A stretch of DNA of 64,000 bases from the NCBI GenBank assembly GCA_035384565.1, contig DAOOIT010000019.1, positions 27,798 through 91,797 on the forward strand, in the 5' to 3' direction. Each line of letters opens with the position of its first letter. Within the stretch, counting starts at the first letter, position 1. The DNA comes from Planctomycetota bacterium (GTDB taxonomy: Bacteria > Planctomycetota > PUPC01 > DSUN01). Shown one piece after another: positions 54,038-62,979 of the stretch. Under the pieces are notes generated by a model. It did no database searches. It was not told the origin of the DNA and was given only the letters and a program-made list of their open reading frames with translations. Both the position numbers and the translations under genes were made by a program.

Positions 54038-54678
54038 CGTACAGCGGCCGAAGGACAGCTAGAGCTCACCCGCGTTCGGCGCCCCGGCCGTGGCCGCCGG
54101 TGGGGATCGTGGGGCGGGGGCTGCTGCGCCAGCCAGGTCCGCCCCATAACCATCTATGCCGCAACACTTTACGCTCCCAGGCCATCCCCCCTCCCATGCT
54201 TGCTCATCGCGCAGATGAGCGAGTATGGCCGGAGCCGCAGGAATCGCCCATTCTCGGCCATCCACCCATGCTGTATCACTTCCCACCTCACAGGGTTGAT
54301 ACAGCATGGACAGGCTGCGCCCACCAGGCACTCGGCACAGCCTCCCCGAGGAACCCCCGGGTCCGCGACGAGCGGCCACACCCACACCTATGTCCCAGGC
54401 CAGCCGAGCCACGACCGCCCAACCCGGGGGGCGTAACTGGCCCTGGAGCATCTGGCGCCGGACTCACCACGTCGCCTCCGAACACCCGGACCCGACGCGC
54501 ACTTCGCAGCGCGCCGCCCCCAAATGACCGAAGGGCAGGGAGCTGTCTGGCAGCCCCCTGCCCTTCCGCACACACCCCATCCCTCGGCGGCGCCCGCCGC
54601 CGCTCGGGTCCAGCCCTTGCCCCGCACCACGACGCCCCTTGGCGCAGGGCAAGGGCTACGCGCAGTCTCTGCGCGTCA
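54038..54678. repeat. 641-bp gene-free island with four inverted repeats
   Basis: Hairpins lie at 54194-54208/54214-54228 (related to the CCATACTTGCTCA family at 12927), 54266-54278/54297-54309 (perfect 13-bp CCATGCTGTATCA arms, 18-base loop), 54530-54540/54556-54566 (perfect 11-bp GAAGGGCAGGG arms) and 54612-54622/54647-54657 (perfect 11-bp AGCCCTTGCCC arms). There is no convincing coding frame. It separates convergent genes and marks the border between the degradation region and the polysaccharide cluster. Confidence 0.7.
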
Positions 54679-55191
54679 TCACCGTCCAAACAACTCCATG
54701 TTGCCGGGGACCGCCATGCCCAGAGGAATCCGCCGGTGAGGCAACCCATCCAACGATGACGGCGGGTCAGCCTGGAAAAGCTCCATGTTCCGCGGAGCGC
54801 TCATCCCAAGCGACGGCGTCTCCCGACGCCACAGGGCATCCAGAGAGGACTGAGAACTCAGCCCAAGGTACGTGGACGGGTAGAGCAACGCACGCGTTCT
54901 CGGGTCCTGGTAGCCATACCTGAGGTCTGCGCCGGGGTTCCTGGAGAGCCCATAGCTGCTCGGTGGCGGCGTCCATCTCTGGCCGACTCCCCCCGAGGAC
55001 AGCGACCCATTCCCTGATGAACCGAGACTGGGCGACCGGGCAGCCAGGCTCAGGGGCGCCTGTAGCGCGGATGGCGCTTGAATGGCGGCGGTCCGGTTAG
55101 GGTAGTAGCTGCTGATCCCGACGGTCCCAGGTTCCGCCCGCCCCCAGGCCAGCAGCGACAGCCCAACACAAATGAGCGTGACCTTGTGCAT
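54679..55191 (-). CDS. Exported protein of unknown function with a repeated LGM-NMELF motif
   Basis: The product has 170 residues from the ATG at 55191, preceded by AAGGTG. MHKVTLICVGLSLLAWGRAE is a signal peptide. The mature part is Ser/Pro/Arg-rich and low in charge. Two copies of a short motif close the protein, SLGMSAPRNMELFQ and PLGMAVPGNMELFG. Tyr-rich segments (DLRYGYQDPRTRALLYPSTY) precede them. I recognise no family. It lies just downstream of the polysaccharide cluster on the same strand, separated by 209 bases. It could be a small structural or sorted surface protein, but that is a guess. Coding status is supported by the signal peptide and repeat only. Confidence 0.5.
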   Translation of the reverse strand: MHKVTLICVGLSLLAWGRAEPGTVGISSYYPNRTAAIQAPSALQAPLSLAARSPSLGSSGNGSLSSGGVGQRWTPPPSSYGLSRNPGADLRYGYQDPRTRALLYPSTYLGLSSQSSLDALWRRETPSLGMSAPRNMELFQADPPSSLDGLPHRRIPLGMAVPGNMELFGR

Positions 55192-55400
55192 CGGGTTCAC
55201 CTTTCCACGCGGGTCTGATGCAAGCCCACGCGCGAGGCGCGGAGACCGCATGTCGGTGCCCGTTGACGGGCACGAGCCTTTCTGGGCGCCACCGGAGATC
55301 ATGCCTGCCTCAGCCTCCTTGACTGCCCAGGGCCGAGCCATTGCCCCACCTGCGCCTTGCCAGGCCGTTGCCCGTGATTGGCGACCGCCCAGGCTCTCCC

Positions 55401-56936
55401 TCATTCCGGTTTGCCGGCGACCGGTTGAACGCTGATACGGTAGACTGAAAGAAGTTCGTTCCTGTGCACAAGCTCAAAGCACTCGGGAGAGTCCACAGCA
55501 ACCTTGCGAAGGCGCCAATCGGGCCCAAGCGCACATGGCGTGTTGGTCACGACGAGGAACTCGCACTTGGATTCGACGACGCGCCGGAGTGGCGCGCTGG
55601 TGTCTTCGGTGCGCAAGCGCAATTCGGTGGTCTTGCGTCTGGTAGAGAAGTGCACGATGTTGCCGAAATGGGTGCAGACCCTGGCGGCCGGAGCCATGTG
55701 GTCCCGTGCCCAATGGCCCGCTTCCTCCAAGGATGCCACGCACCGAGCGACCGCCTGGAGGTCACGAGGCCGGATCACCAGTCCCCACCACGCCGAAGCC
55801 GCAAGCCCCCAGACGAGCATGGCGGACCCGGCCAACACAGGCAGAGAGCGGAACAGGCGCGGAGCGCGCCCCCTTTGGCCCGCCCACTCCGCAAGAGCCA
55901 TCAGGGTCAGATAGCCACAGTAAAACAACAGCGGCACGATCGGCATCGCGTACCGCATGTCATGATGCGGCTCACCGGACGGATCAGGCCCCAGGATCAG
56001 TGCAAACATCGCAAAGTACGCGCACAGATAGGCCTCGGCGCACCCCCTGAGTGCCCGCATCCCTTTCACAATGCCAGGCACAATCACGAGAGCAAGGAAT
56101 GCTGCCGCAAAGCCTGTCGGCACATGCCACCCACTTATCCCGAAAGGAGCCGCAGCCCACTCACGCAGGCGAAGCCCCACAGCGGCCATGACATAATGCA
56201 CACTTCGTGCCTGCGTCAGGTGGTACCCAGCATACGATGCTTGGCCAGGCAGCGCCCACCCCCTTAGGACCCAGAAAACAACCGCTCCAGACCAGACAAC
56301 GCACAACAGTCCTCCTGCGATCCAGCGGAAGCGGCCTCGGGGCATCCGCCCCCGAGCGAAAAGCACACCGTAGAGCGCCGCTGGAATGAGCACGACGCCC
56401 CGGAGGCTGGTGTAGATGGCGGCCAACCCCAGCACTGTGGCGGCCATCCATCCTGCTACCGACAATCTAGCCGACCTCAGCTCTCGCTCTACATACCACA
56501 ATGCGGCAAGCGACAGGAACGCGTAGGGCATGTCCGACAATGGTCGCGAGGAGTTCTGCACGAACAATCGGTTCGTGGCTGTGAGCAGGACAATCGCCAG
56601 CGCCGGCCAGAACCCGGCCCTTGCCTTCACGAGGCCGTACACCGCGAGCAGTGCGCCGACACCGCACACGGCGCTCACAGCCTGCATGGCCCAGAAGTTC
56701 TGCCCCAGAGCGAGGCGGACAGCCGCCAGCATCAGAGGATACCCGGGGGGCACCATGGCGTGCGGGGCGAAGTTGAACGTATAGCCTTTCCCCTCCACGA
56801 GCGAGCGGGCGAGGCCCATGTACAGTGCGCTGTCCGGTGTAAGCTGCCAGATCCTCGGTACAAGGGCAAGGTACAAGGCAGCGATGGCCAGAAAAACTCC
56901 GATGAGGTTCCGCCTTCCGGGCGATGTGAGTGCCAT
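55401..56936 (-). CDS. GT39/ArnT-like polytopic membrane glycosyltransferase
   Basis: The product has about 511 residues from the ATG at 56936; the ribosome site is weak and the frame is open further upstream. Around ten membrane helices alternate with loops (LIGVFLAIAALYLALVPRIW, VSAVCGVGALLAVYGLV, WIAGGLLCVVWSGAVVFWVL). The first periplasmic loop has LTPDSALYMGLARSLVEGKGY, the acidic motif of dolichol-phosphate-mannose/ArnT-type transferases (PMT_2). It would move a sugar from a polyprenyl-phosphate donor onto a lipid, glycan or protein in the periplasm. It is the last enzyme gene of the polysaccharide cluster. Confidence 0.8.
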   Translation of the reverse strand: MALTSPGRRNLIGVFLAIAALYLALVPRIWQLTPDSALYMGLARSLVEGKGYTFNFAPHAMVPPGYPLMLAAVRLALGQNFWAMQAVSAVCGVGALLAVYGLVKARAGFWPALAIVLLTATNRLFVQNSSRPLSDMPYAFLSLAALWYVERELRSARLSVAGWMAATVLGLAAIYTSLRGVVLIPAALYGVLFARGRMPRGRFRWIAGGLLCVVWSGAVVFWVLRGWALPGQASYAGYHLTQARSVHYVMAAVGLRLREWAAAPFGISGWHVPTGFAAAFLALVIVPGIVKGMRALRGCAEAYLCAYFAMFALILGPDPSGEPHHDMRYAMPIVPLLFYCGYLTLMALAEWAGQRGRAPRLFRSLPVLAGSAMLVWGLAASAWWGLVIRPRDLQAVARCVASLEEAGHWARDHMAPAARVCTHFGNIVHFSTRRKTTELRLRTEDTSAPLRRVVESKCEFLVVTNTPCALGPDWRLRKVAVDSPECFELVHRNELLSVYRISVQPVAGKPE

Positions 56937-57031
56937 GCATGCGTTCCGTGGCCAGAGGCCGGTGAGTCGTCGCGAAACTTCGCCCCCGGGAGACAAGGGA
57001 ACCGCAGGGTGGTCTCCTGCCCCTTGCCCTG

Positions 57032-58420
57032 TCAGGCCCACATCCTATCGTACCATGCGGCGGGTGACCCCGTGCTGCCAGTGGCGAACTCGGCAGCTTC
57101 AATGCCCATCAGCATGGAGTCGTGAATATCGCAGTTGAGGAAGAGCCCCTCTCTCCCGAAGGTGAGCAGGTTCGGTACCCCCCGTAGCGCGCTAAGGACG
57201 GCATCCAGGTTCCGTTCGAACTCCAGGTCGTAGATGGGATACGCTTCCGCGAGGCGCAGAACACAGATACCCTCCATCGGCTTCTCGGGAAAGAGCCCCG
57301 TGGCTCGGGCTTCCTCGGCGGCGAGTTCATAGAGGGCTTGATCAGGTGTCTGCCAGAGCTGATCGCCCTCGTTGCACGAGAGCTCGAACGCGAGGGCTGT
57401 GCGACTCGCAGGCGCGCAGAGCCTACCCAGGTTCTTCTGCTCCGCGACGCGGTTGAAGCGAAACTTCGGGTCTAGTAGGTATACCCAGTGCTGGGGCATG
57501 ACTGTCGGGAGGTCGACAGCCAGATTCACAAGCATCAGACTGCGGAAGCGGAGAAGGTCCGCTGCCCGCTGCGCCGTCGCATCGAGTGGCGGGGCAACAG
57601 CTCTCGCTAGAGCAGCGATAGGAATGGTTGACAGCACCCAGTCGGCGCGGGCGACAAGTGGCCCATCGGGGCTTCCAGCCTGGACCTCAGCTGCCTGACC
57701 GCCTGCAAGGCGTACCGTATTGACGACCGCATGCAGATGGATGGTGCCACCGGCTCCAACTATCTCATTGCGCAACGCATCGAAGAAGGCACCGATCCCG
57801 CGCTCAGGGTAGAAGAACTCAGTCCAGTAGGTCTTCTGCTCTTCGCCACGGCCGCCCAGAAGCTTCAGGATGATGTCGCGAAGGGTGAGCTGCGAGAGCT
57901 TCTGTGCCGCCAGCTTTGCCGATATCTGGGAAGGTGGCATCCCCCATACTCGGCGCGTGTACTGACCGAAACAGAGCTCGTAGAGTGTCCGTCCAAACCT
58001 CTTGATGCCCCATGCCTCGAATGAGTCTTCGGGCCTCTTCTTGAGGAGGTCTGTGAGCGAGCCCCAGCAGTAGTCGAATAGCATGCGCGCTGCCAGAGCC
58101 TTCGGCAGACCGCGGAGTACTTCGTAGAACTGGAACGGGTAGTGGAAGCGCTTGCCACCCAACAAGACCTGCTGATCAATCCGCTTCGGTGGTTGGCGGT
58201 GGTGGAGGACCTCGCGCCATAGCGCATCGACACGGGTTCCTCGAACGTGATAGGCATGTGGCCCGTAGTCCAGGCGGAACCCATCGGCTTCGAAGGTTGC
58301 CGACTGGCCCCCGACGCGGCCTTCGCGCTCGAAGACGGTTACCTCGTGGCCATCCTGCGTCAACCGCCAGGCCGCAGCTAGCCCCGCAGGCCCTGCCCCT
58401 AGAACTGCGACGCGCATCAT
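57032..58420 (-). CDS. FAD-dependent amine-oxidase-fold protein (UDP-galactopyranose-mutase/protoporphyrinogen-oxidase-like)
   Basis: The product has 462 residues; two adjacent ATGs (58420 and 58417) follow GGAG. The FAD-binding N-terminus is VAVLGAGPAGLAAAWRLTQD with FEREGRVGGQSATFEADGFR. LDYGPHAYHV and RFHYPFQFYEVLRGLP follow, as in NAD(P)-binding enzymes of polysaccharide clusters. The C-terminal LLTFGREGLFLNCDIHDSML closes the FAD site. In this setting a role in sugar-nucleotide rearrangement, for example a pyranose-furanose mutase-like step, is more likely than haem synthesis. It lies 17 bp after the epimerase gene. Confidence 0.82.
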   Translation of the reverse strand: MMRVAVLGAGPAGLAAAWRLTQDGHEVTVFEREGRVGGQSATFEADGFRLDYGPHAYHVRGTRVDALWREVLHHRQPPKRIDQQVLLGGKRFHYPFQFYEVLRGLPKALAARMLFDYCWGSLTDLLKKRPEDSFEAWGIKRFGRTLYELCFGQYTRRVWGMPPSQISAKLAAQKLSQLTLRDIILKLLGGRGEEQKTYWTEFFYPERGIGAFFDALRNEIVGAGGTIHLHAVVNTVRLAGGQAAEVQAGSPDGPLVARADWVLSTIPIAALARAVAPPLDATAQRAADLLRFRSLMLVNLAVDLPTVMPQHWVYLLDPKFRFNRVAEQKNLGRLCAPASRTALAFELSCNEGDQLWQTPDQALYELAAEEARATGLFPEKPMEGICVLRLAEAYPIYDLEFERNLDAVLSALRGVPNLLTFGREGLFLNCDIHDSMLMGIEAAEFATGSTGSPAAWYDRMWA

Positions 58421-58437
58421 GTGGCTCCTTCGTCCGT

Positions 58438-59376
58438 TCAGCTTTCCAGTCCGGCGTGCTCCAAGATGAACCTGTGAAGGCGGTGCAGTCCATCCTCCAG
58501 CGGTACGTGGGGCACGAAATTGTACAACTCGGCCACGCGCGCCGGAGAGACGCGGAATCGATGGTGTTCGGCGACTGCCCCCTCGTACGCGATCTGGACA
58601 TCCTCAACACCGAAAGTGCGGGCCGCTGCTCGGACCAAGTCGTTCAGCGTTAGCGGCATGCCGATGCCGAAGTCAACCGTCAAGTCTGATGGCTCGCCAG
58701 TGAGCATGGCAAGGAGTCCCCGGACAGCGTCGTCGATGTACATCGCGTCGATCCAGTTTTCCCCGTCGCCGCGGAGTTTGAACTGTCGTTGCCGGCGCAC
58801 ACCGAATGCCTCCACAAGCCTCGTATAGATCTTCCGTGGCGGCTCGTACGGGCCATAGGCGCCCATGAACCGCACTATCACATAGCTCCCGACACTTCCT
58901 CTCTGGCGGAAGAACTCCACGAGACGTTCTGCGGCAAGCTTGGCAACCGCATAGGGCAAGGTCGGGCGCAATGGCCGACTCGGTCCTACCACTCCTGTCA
59001 GCCCTTCGTACACCGCGCCAGATGAGACAAGGACGAAACGGTCCGACTTCACCCGTTCACAGAGTCGCGCGAGTGGGAGCGCGGTGTAATTGAATTCCTC
59101 GGCAGGGTGAGCAATGGACCACGTTGGGTCGCTGCTTGAGACCAAGTGTAACACAGCGTCGACCCGCCCACCGACAAAGCATGATAGCGCTTCAGCGCCT
59201 TCAGGTGTCCCCAGGTCGCAATGGAACGGTTGTACATGGTTCAGTCCATTTGCCTCAATGAAGCCCACAAGATCTCCCCGCCGGCACCACGTCCCCACCA
59301 CATCCCATGACCGGGGACAGGCCATTAGCACGTTGCGCCCAACAAACCCGGATGCTCCTGCGATCAGGACTCTCAC
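58438..59376 (-). CDS. NAD-dependent epimerase/dehydratase (extended SDR)
   Basis: The product has 312 residues. The Rossmann motif is RVLIAGASGFVGRNVLMACP at the N-terminus. The Ser region FVLVSSGAVYEGLTG and the catalytic Tyr/Lys in PYAVAKLAAERLVEFFR are as expected, and IVRFMGAYGPYEPPRKIYTR follows. It likely epimerises, reduces or dehydrates an NDP-sugar for the surface polysaccharide, in the cytosol. It belongs to the minus-strand cluster with the FAD enzyme 17 bp downstream. The 286-base gap upstream (59377-59662) holds no frame I trust. Substrate specificity cannot be read. Confidence 0.87.
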   Translation of the reverse strand: MRVLIAGASGFVGRNVLMACPRSWDVVGTWCRRGDLVGFIEANGLNHVQPFHCDLGTPEGAEALSCFVGGRVDAVLHLVSSSDPTWSIAHPAEEFNYTALPLARLCERVKSDRFVLVSSGAVYEGLTGVVGPSRPLRPTLPYAVAKLAAERLVEFFRQRGSVGSYVIVRFMGAYGPYEPPRKIYTRLVEAFGVRRQRQFKLRGDGENWIDAMYIDDAVRGLLAMLTGEPSDLTVDFGIGMPLTLNDLVRAAARTFGVEDVQIAYEGAVAEHHRFRVSPARVAELYNFVPHVPLEDGLHRLHRFILEHAGLES

Positions 59377-59662
59377 AGATGCTCACCGTAGATAGGACTA
59401 ATGGGGTTCCTGCACGTCCATGCGGTGATGATGGTAGAGGCGCCACGGGCACCCTCAGCGATCCGTCGGATGCTGGCGGCACTCGACGCATGGCCAGGTT
59501 GGCACCGAAGCCGAAGGAGAAAACTGGCATCTCACTGGAATCGCAACGCCAGTTGGCGCCTCCGAGAGCACCGCTATACCACGCGTGTCCTTCACGGTGG
59601 AGCGCGCCAACCAGGTCCACACAGGCCTGGTCCGTGCATGTCGACCTCACACGAGAGATGCT

Positions 59663-60712
59663 CTAGCGCGAAGCAGCCCGAGAGGAGCCCACATCGACAG
59701 GGGCTCCGAGGCATCCAGTTCGCTCGCTTCGGAGGACAGCAGCCTGCAACCCATCAGCAAGCTGAGTTCTGTAGTACTCCGCCGTACGCAAGATGCCTTC
59801 CTCCAGGTCCACCTTCGCTTCGAAGCCCAGCACCTCCTTGGCCTTCCTCACAGAGGGGATGCGAAGCTCGATATCGGCATACTCCTTGCGCGCAAAGACA
59901 ATTGGCGACCTCGATTGCAGGACGCGAACAACTGTGTTTGCCAAACCATAGATCGTGACTACGGCTCTCTGATTCCCAATGTTGAAGCATTCGCCTACCG
60001 CCCTAGGATGTCCCATGGCCACCAGCACAGCCTCAATCATGTCGTCAACATAGCACCAGGCCCGAATTTGTGTACCGTCTCCGTGGACCTCGAGGGGCTC
60101 GTTCCTCAACGCGCGGAGGACGAATGTCCGCATTGCGCCTTCACCCACCTGGCCAGGGCCATAGATGTTGAAGGGTCTCACGACAGTGGTCGGGAGCCAT
60201 TTCTCGTTAAAGTAAGAGATAGCGAGATGCTCCTCAGCGAGTTTGCTTACTGCATACGTCCATCGGGCCTCCCCGACAGTCCCTGTAACCGCGCCGTCGT
60301 TCTCCTCGGAGTTGAAGGCCTGGGACCCGAAAACCTCGCTCGTGGAGAAGCAGACCACCCGGTCGCACCGCGCCAATTCGGCCGCCGCGGCTAGAACATT
60401 CGCCGAGCCAATCATGTTTACCCTCATGGTGGTCACTGGGCTCTTGCTGACTGTCGGGACACCCGCAATGGCGGCACAGTGCACCACGATATCGGCCCCT
60501 TGCATCGCCTTCCTCAGGCCATCGAAGTCGAGCACATCACCTCGCACCACTCTGAGATTCGGGGCATCCGCGAAAGCCCTGTCCTTCAGGGAGTTCCTGG
60601 ACATATTGTCGAAAATGATCACCCGGTTCCTCTCAACCAGTCGCCCGGCCAGAGTGGAACCGATGAACCCGGCGCCGCCCGTGATGAAGATCGTTCTGCC
60701 CTCGACCATCAT
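59663..60712 (-). CDS. NAD-dependent epimerase/dehydratase (UDP-glucose/UDP-glucuronate-epimerase-like)
   Basis: The product has 349 residues from the ATG at 60712, four bases after GGAGGAG; a second ATG three bases on is equally likely. Motifs are IFITGGAGFIGSTLAGRLVE, FDNMSRNS, VVHCAAIAGVPTVS, VVCFSTSEVFGSQAF, the catalytic TYAVSKLAEEHLAISYF, and PFNIYGPGQVGEGAMRTFVL. The pattern is close to UDP-glucose 4-epimerases and UDP-glucuronate epimerases or decarboxylases. It supplies an activated sugar to the transferases around it. The longer open frame to 60853 has no ribosome site. Confidence 0.88.
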   Translation of the reverse strand: MMVEGRTIFITGGAGFIGSTLAGRLVERNRVIIFDNMSRNSLKDRAFADAPNLRVVRGDVLDFDGLRKAMQGADIVVHCAAIAGVPTVSKSPVTTMRVNMIGSANVLAAAAELARCDRVVCFSTSEVFGSQAFNSEENDGAVTGTVGEARWTYAVSKLAEEHLAISYFNEKWLPTTVVRPFNIYGPGQVGEGAMRTFVLRALRNEPLEVHGDGTQIRAWCYVDDMIEAVLVAMGHPRAVGECFNIGNQRAVVTIYGLANTVVRVLQSRSPIVFARKEYADIELRIPSVRKAKEVLGFEAKVDLEEGILRTAEYYRTQLADGLQAAVLRSERTGCLGAPVDVGSSRAASR

Positions 60713-60922
60713 AGCTCCTCCAACTTCAGGTTGGGGCACACCGCCGTCACATCCACCCTCGCGCCACAACAATGGCCCGAGCGTGCACTCCCCCGTGAAA
60801 CCGCTCAGTTCCCTCTCTTGCGCCCGGCTGCGAACCAGCACTGGGTGCCTCAACTTCAGGGAGGCCGCTTGCGCAAACCGCCCAGGTTTCCCGCCTCCGC
60901 AAGCAGGCCGTTCAGCCCGGGC

Positions 60923-61756
60923 TCAGCGGCAGCCACCATCAGAGCCGGGCCCAACGTGCCGCGCGAGGCCACGCGCGGCGCAGGCGCGCGCGAAGAGCAA
61001 CAGGGCAAAGGGCACTCCCTGGACGAGGTAGCGCGTAGCCAGTCGCCGCGGTTCCTGCGCCAGACGGTGCACCCACTCGAGCCCGGCCAGTTGCATCCAT
61101 CGGGGGGCACGGCGAACTTGGCCGCCCAGAAAGCTGAAGCTGATGCCCACCCCGAGCCACCAGGCGCCAGGCAAGCCGCCCCGCAGGCGACCGATCAGCC
61201 GCTCCTGCTTGGGCGAGCCGAGGCCTACGTAGACGATGTCGGGCCGTGCGCGAAGCAACCGCTCTTCGATCGCCCCCATCTGGTCGGAAGAGCCTTCGAA
61301 CCCCATTGGGGGGCAGTCCGTCCCGACCACCTTGAGGCCCGTGTAGCGTTGCTGGAGGCGAGAGGCCGCCGCCACGGCCGAGCCCGCAGCGCCGCCGAGG
61401 AGGTACACCGACCGTCCTTCCCGCGCAGCCGCAGCGCTGAGACTTGAGATCAGGTTCGAGCCCGCGACACGTTCCGGCAGCGGCGTGCCCTGAAGGCGGC
61501 TCGCCCAGACGAGCGGCATCCCGTCGGCCACCATCAGGCAGGCCCCCTGGCAGAGCCGAGCATACTCGGCGTCGCGCACGAGGCGGCGCAGGTGGTCAAG
61601 GTTCACCGTCACCACCCACCCCCCTCGGCCCGCCTTCAGCCGCTCGAGGATGAGGGACACGCATTCGGCCTCGCGGACAGCGTCAAGCCTGACGCCACAC
61701 AGCGTCACGGCAGGCAATCCGGGGGCCAGTCTACTGGCCAGTTCTGCCGTCGCCAT
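60923..61756 (-). CDS. WecG/TagA/CpsF-family glycosyltransferase
   Basis: The product has 277 residues, slightly longer than the usual 240-250. The family hallmarks of GT26 are VTVNLDHLRRLVRDAEYARL, LMVADGMPLVWASRLQG, SVYLLGGAAGSAVAAASRLQ, IVYVGLGSPKQERLI, GVGISFSFLGGQVRRAPRWM and GLEWVHRLAQEPRRLATRYL. These enzymes add an N-acetyl-mannosamine-type sugar to a polyprenyl-linked first sugar, at the inner face of the membrane. The start overlaps the GT2 gene stop by 26 bp, showing cotranscription. The gap of 210 bases to the epimerase downstream has no gene. Confidence 0.93.
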   Translation of the reverse strand: MATAELASRLAPGLPAVTLCGVRLDAVREAECVSLILERLKAGRGGWVVTVNLDHLRRLVRDAEYARLCQGACLMVADGMPLVWASRLQGTPLPERVAGSNLISSLSAAAAREGRSVYLLGGAAGSAVAAASRLQQRYTGLKVVGTDCPPMGFEGSSDQMGAIEERLLRARPDIVYVGLGSPKQERLIGRLRGGLPGAWWLGVGISFSFLGGQVRRAPRWMQLAGLEWVHRLAQEPRRLATRYLVQGVPFALLLFARACAARGLARHVGPGSDGGCR

Positions 61757-62975
61757 CTTCCACCCGTGGGTAGCAGGCCTGTGAGGCGGGGCAGGCGTCC
61801 CGTTCGGTGCGTAGCCAGGTTTTCTGGCGGTTGATGAGGAACGCCAGGTAGATCGGCACTTTCCAGGCTACATAGACCGGGACGCGAAGGAGGACACGCA
61901 AGGGGATGATCTCTCGCCCAAAGCGCCCCCACGCCATGAGCACGGCGCCGGCGAGCATCGCCCCGCTCACCCCGAGCAGCGCTGCCGGCCACGGGCTTGC
62001 CCCGAGCAACCATGCGACCAGTGCGCCTCCCGCCGCCACAGTCCACGCAAGGAGAAGCAGGGACAGGGGGGGGACCGCGAGGTCAAGGGCCATGGCGAGC
62101 AGGTCCCCTCGCCGCTGCTTGAGGGCTTCGCGGAGCAGCCGTGGCGTCTGCCTGAGCAGCGTCTGAAGGTGCCCGTGTTCCCACCGGGTCCGCTGCGACA
62201 CCGCGGCGGTTTCCTTGCCGGGAAGTCGCCCCTTCACCAACGCCTGGGGGCAGAATCGGGGCGGGTGTCCCGCGATGGCAAGGTCGAGGCCCAGTTGCAT
62301 GTCTTCCACTATGCTGCCGCTCGCCAACGGCGCCCTAGCGGCAACTGCCCACGGCATGGCGACGCCCATCGTCAGCGGGCAAGGGAGCCCGAGCGCAGCG
62401 AGGCCAGTCGGCCTGACGAGGTTCTTGATGGTGAAGGCAAGGCAGGAGATGCGATCGCGTGGCGCGGGATCGAGCGGTGGATCGAGCAGATTGACCGCTT
62501 GAGCCGGGCATCCGGTGGACCATGCCGCACGCACCAGACTTACCAGCGCGTTCGGATCGACCTGCGTGTCTGCGTCCAGGAGCACCACTACATCAGGCGG
62601 ATCATCTCTGAGGTAGTCAATACCGTACGCCAGTGCATAGCCCTTGCCCCGCCGCTCCGGGTCATAACGCTCGATCACGGTAGCGCCCGCTCGGCGCGCT
62701 GCCTCAGCCGTCCCGTCGGCGCAGTTGTCTGCCACCACGAGCAGCCGGTCCTCCCGGGTCAGTTGAGGAAGCAACGATGAGATCGTCGCCCCGATCCCGG
62801 GTTCCTCATCGTGGGCAGGGATTAGCACGGCAACGGATGGCCGCGGCGCCTCGGGGCGGTCGGCACTTCGCCTTCGCAGCAGCACGGCGGCAGCGCACTC
62901 CAGAAAGAGAACGGCGACCGGGATGAGCAGCCCGACTGCCAGTCCGAGGAGGAGGAGGTTGACCGCGAGATGCAC
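61731..62975 (-). CDS. Membrane-bound family 2 glycosyltransferase
   Basis: The product has 414 residues from the GTG at 62975, which has GGAG nine bases upstream and starts at the first membrane helix (VHLAVNLLLLGLAVGLLIPV); an ATG at 63008 would overlap the previous gene. The catalytic domain has SVAVLIPAHDEEPGIGATIS, VVVLLDADTQVDPNAL (DxD), IVEDMQLGLDLAIAGH (ED) and SQRTRWEHGHLQ, equal to the Q-x2-RW motif of processive synthases. Three or four C-terminal helices follow (ALDLAVPPLSLLLLAWTV, PVYVAWKVPIYLAFLINRQK). It makes or extends a surface polysaccharide at the inner membrane. Confidence 0.9.
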   Translation of the reverse strand: MHLAVNLLLLGLAVGLLIPVAVLFLECAAAVLLRRRSADRPEAPRPSVAVLIPAHDEEPGIGATISSLLPQLTREDRLLVVADNCADGTAEAARRAGATVIERYDPERRGKGYALAYGIDYLRDDPPDVVVLLDADTQVDPNALVSLVRAAWSTGCPAQAVNLLDPPLDPAPRDRISCLAFTIKNLVRPTGLAALGLPCPLTMGVAMPWAVAARAPLASGSIVEDMQLGLDLAIAGHPPRFCPQALVKGRLPGKETAAVSQRTRWEHGHLQTLLRQTPRLLREALKQRRGDLLAMALDLAVPPLSLLLLAWTVAAGGALVAWLLGASPWPAALLGVSGAMLAGAVLMAWGRFGREIIPLRVLLRVPVYVAWKVPIYLAFLINRQKTWLRTERDACPASQACYPRVEDGDGRTGQ

Positions 62976-62979
62976 GCGT

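Noticed and set aside
59377..59662. Possible small minus-strand gene between the two epimerases
   Set aside because: The frames there have no ribosome site, no recognisable domain and overlap neighbours in most versions. Nothing else is seen in this 286-base gap.
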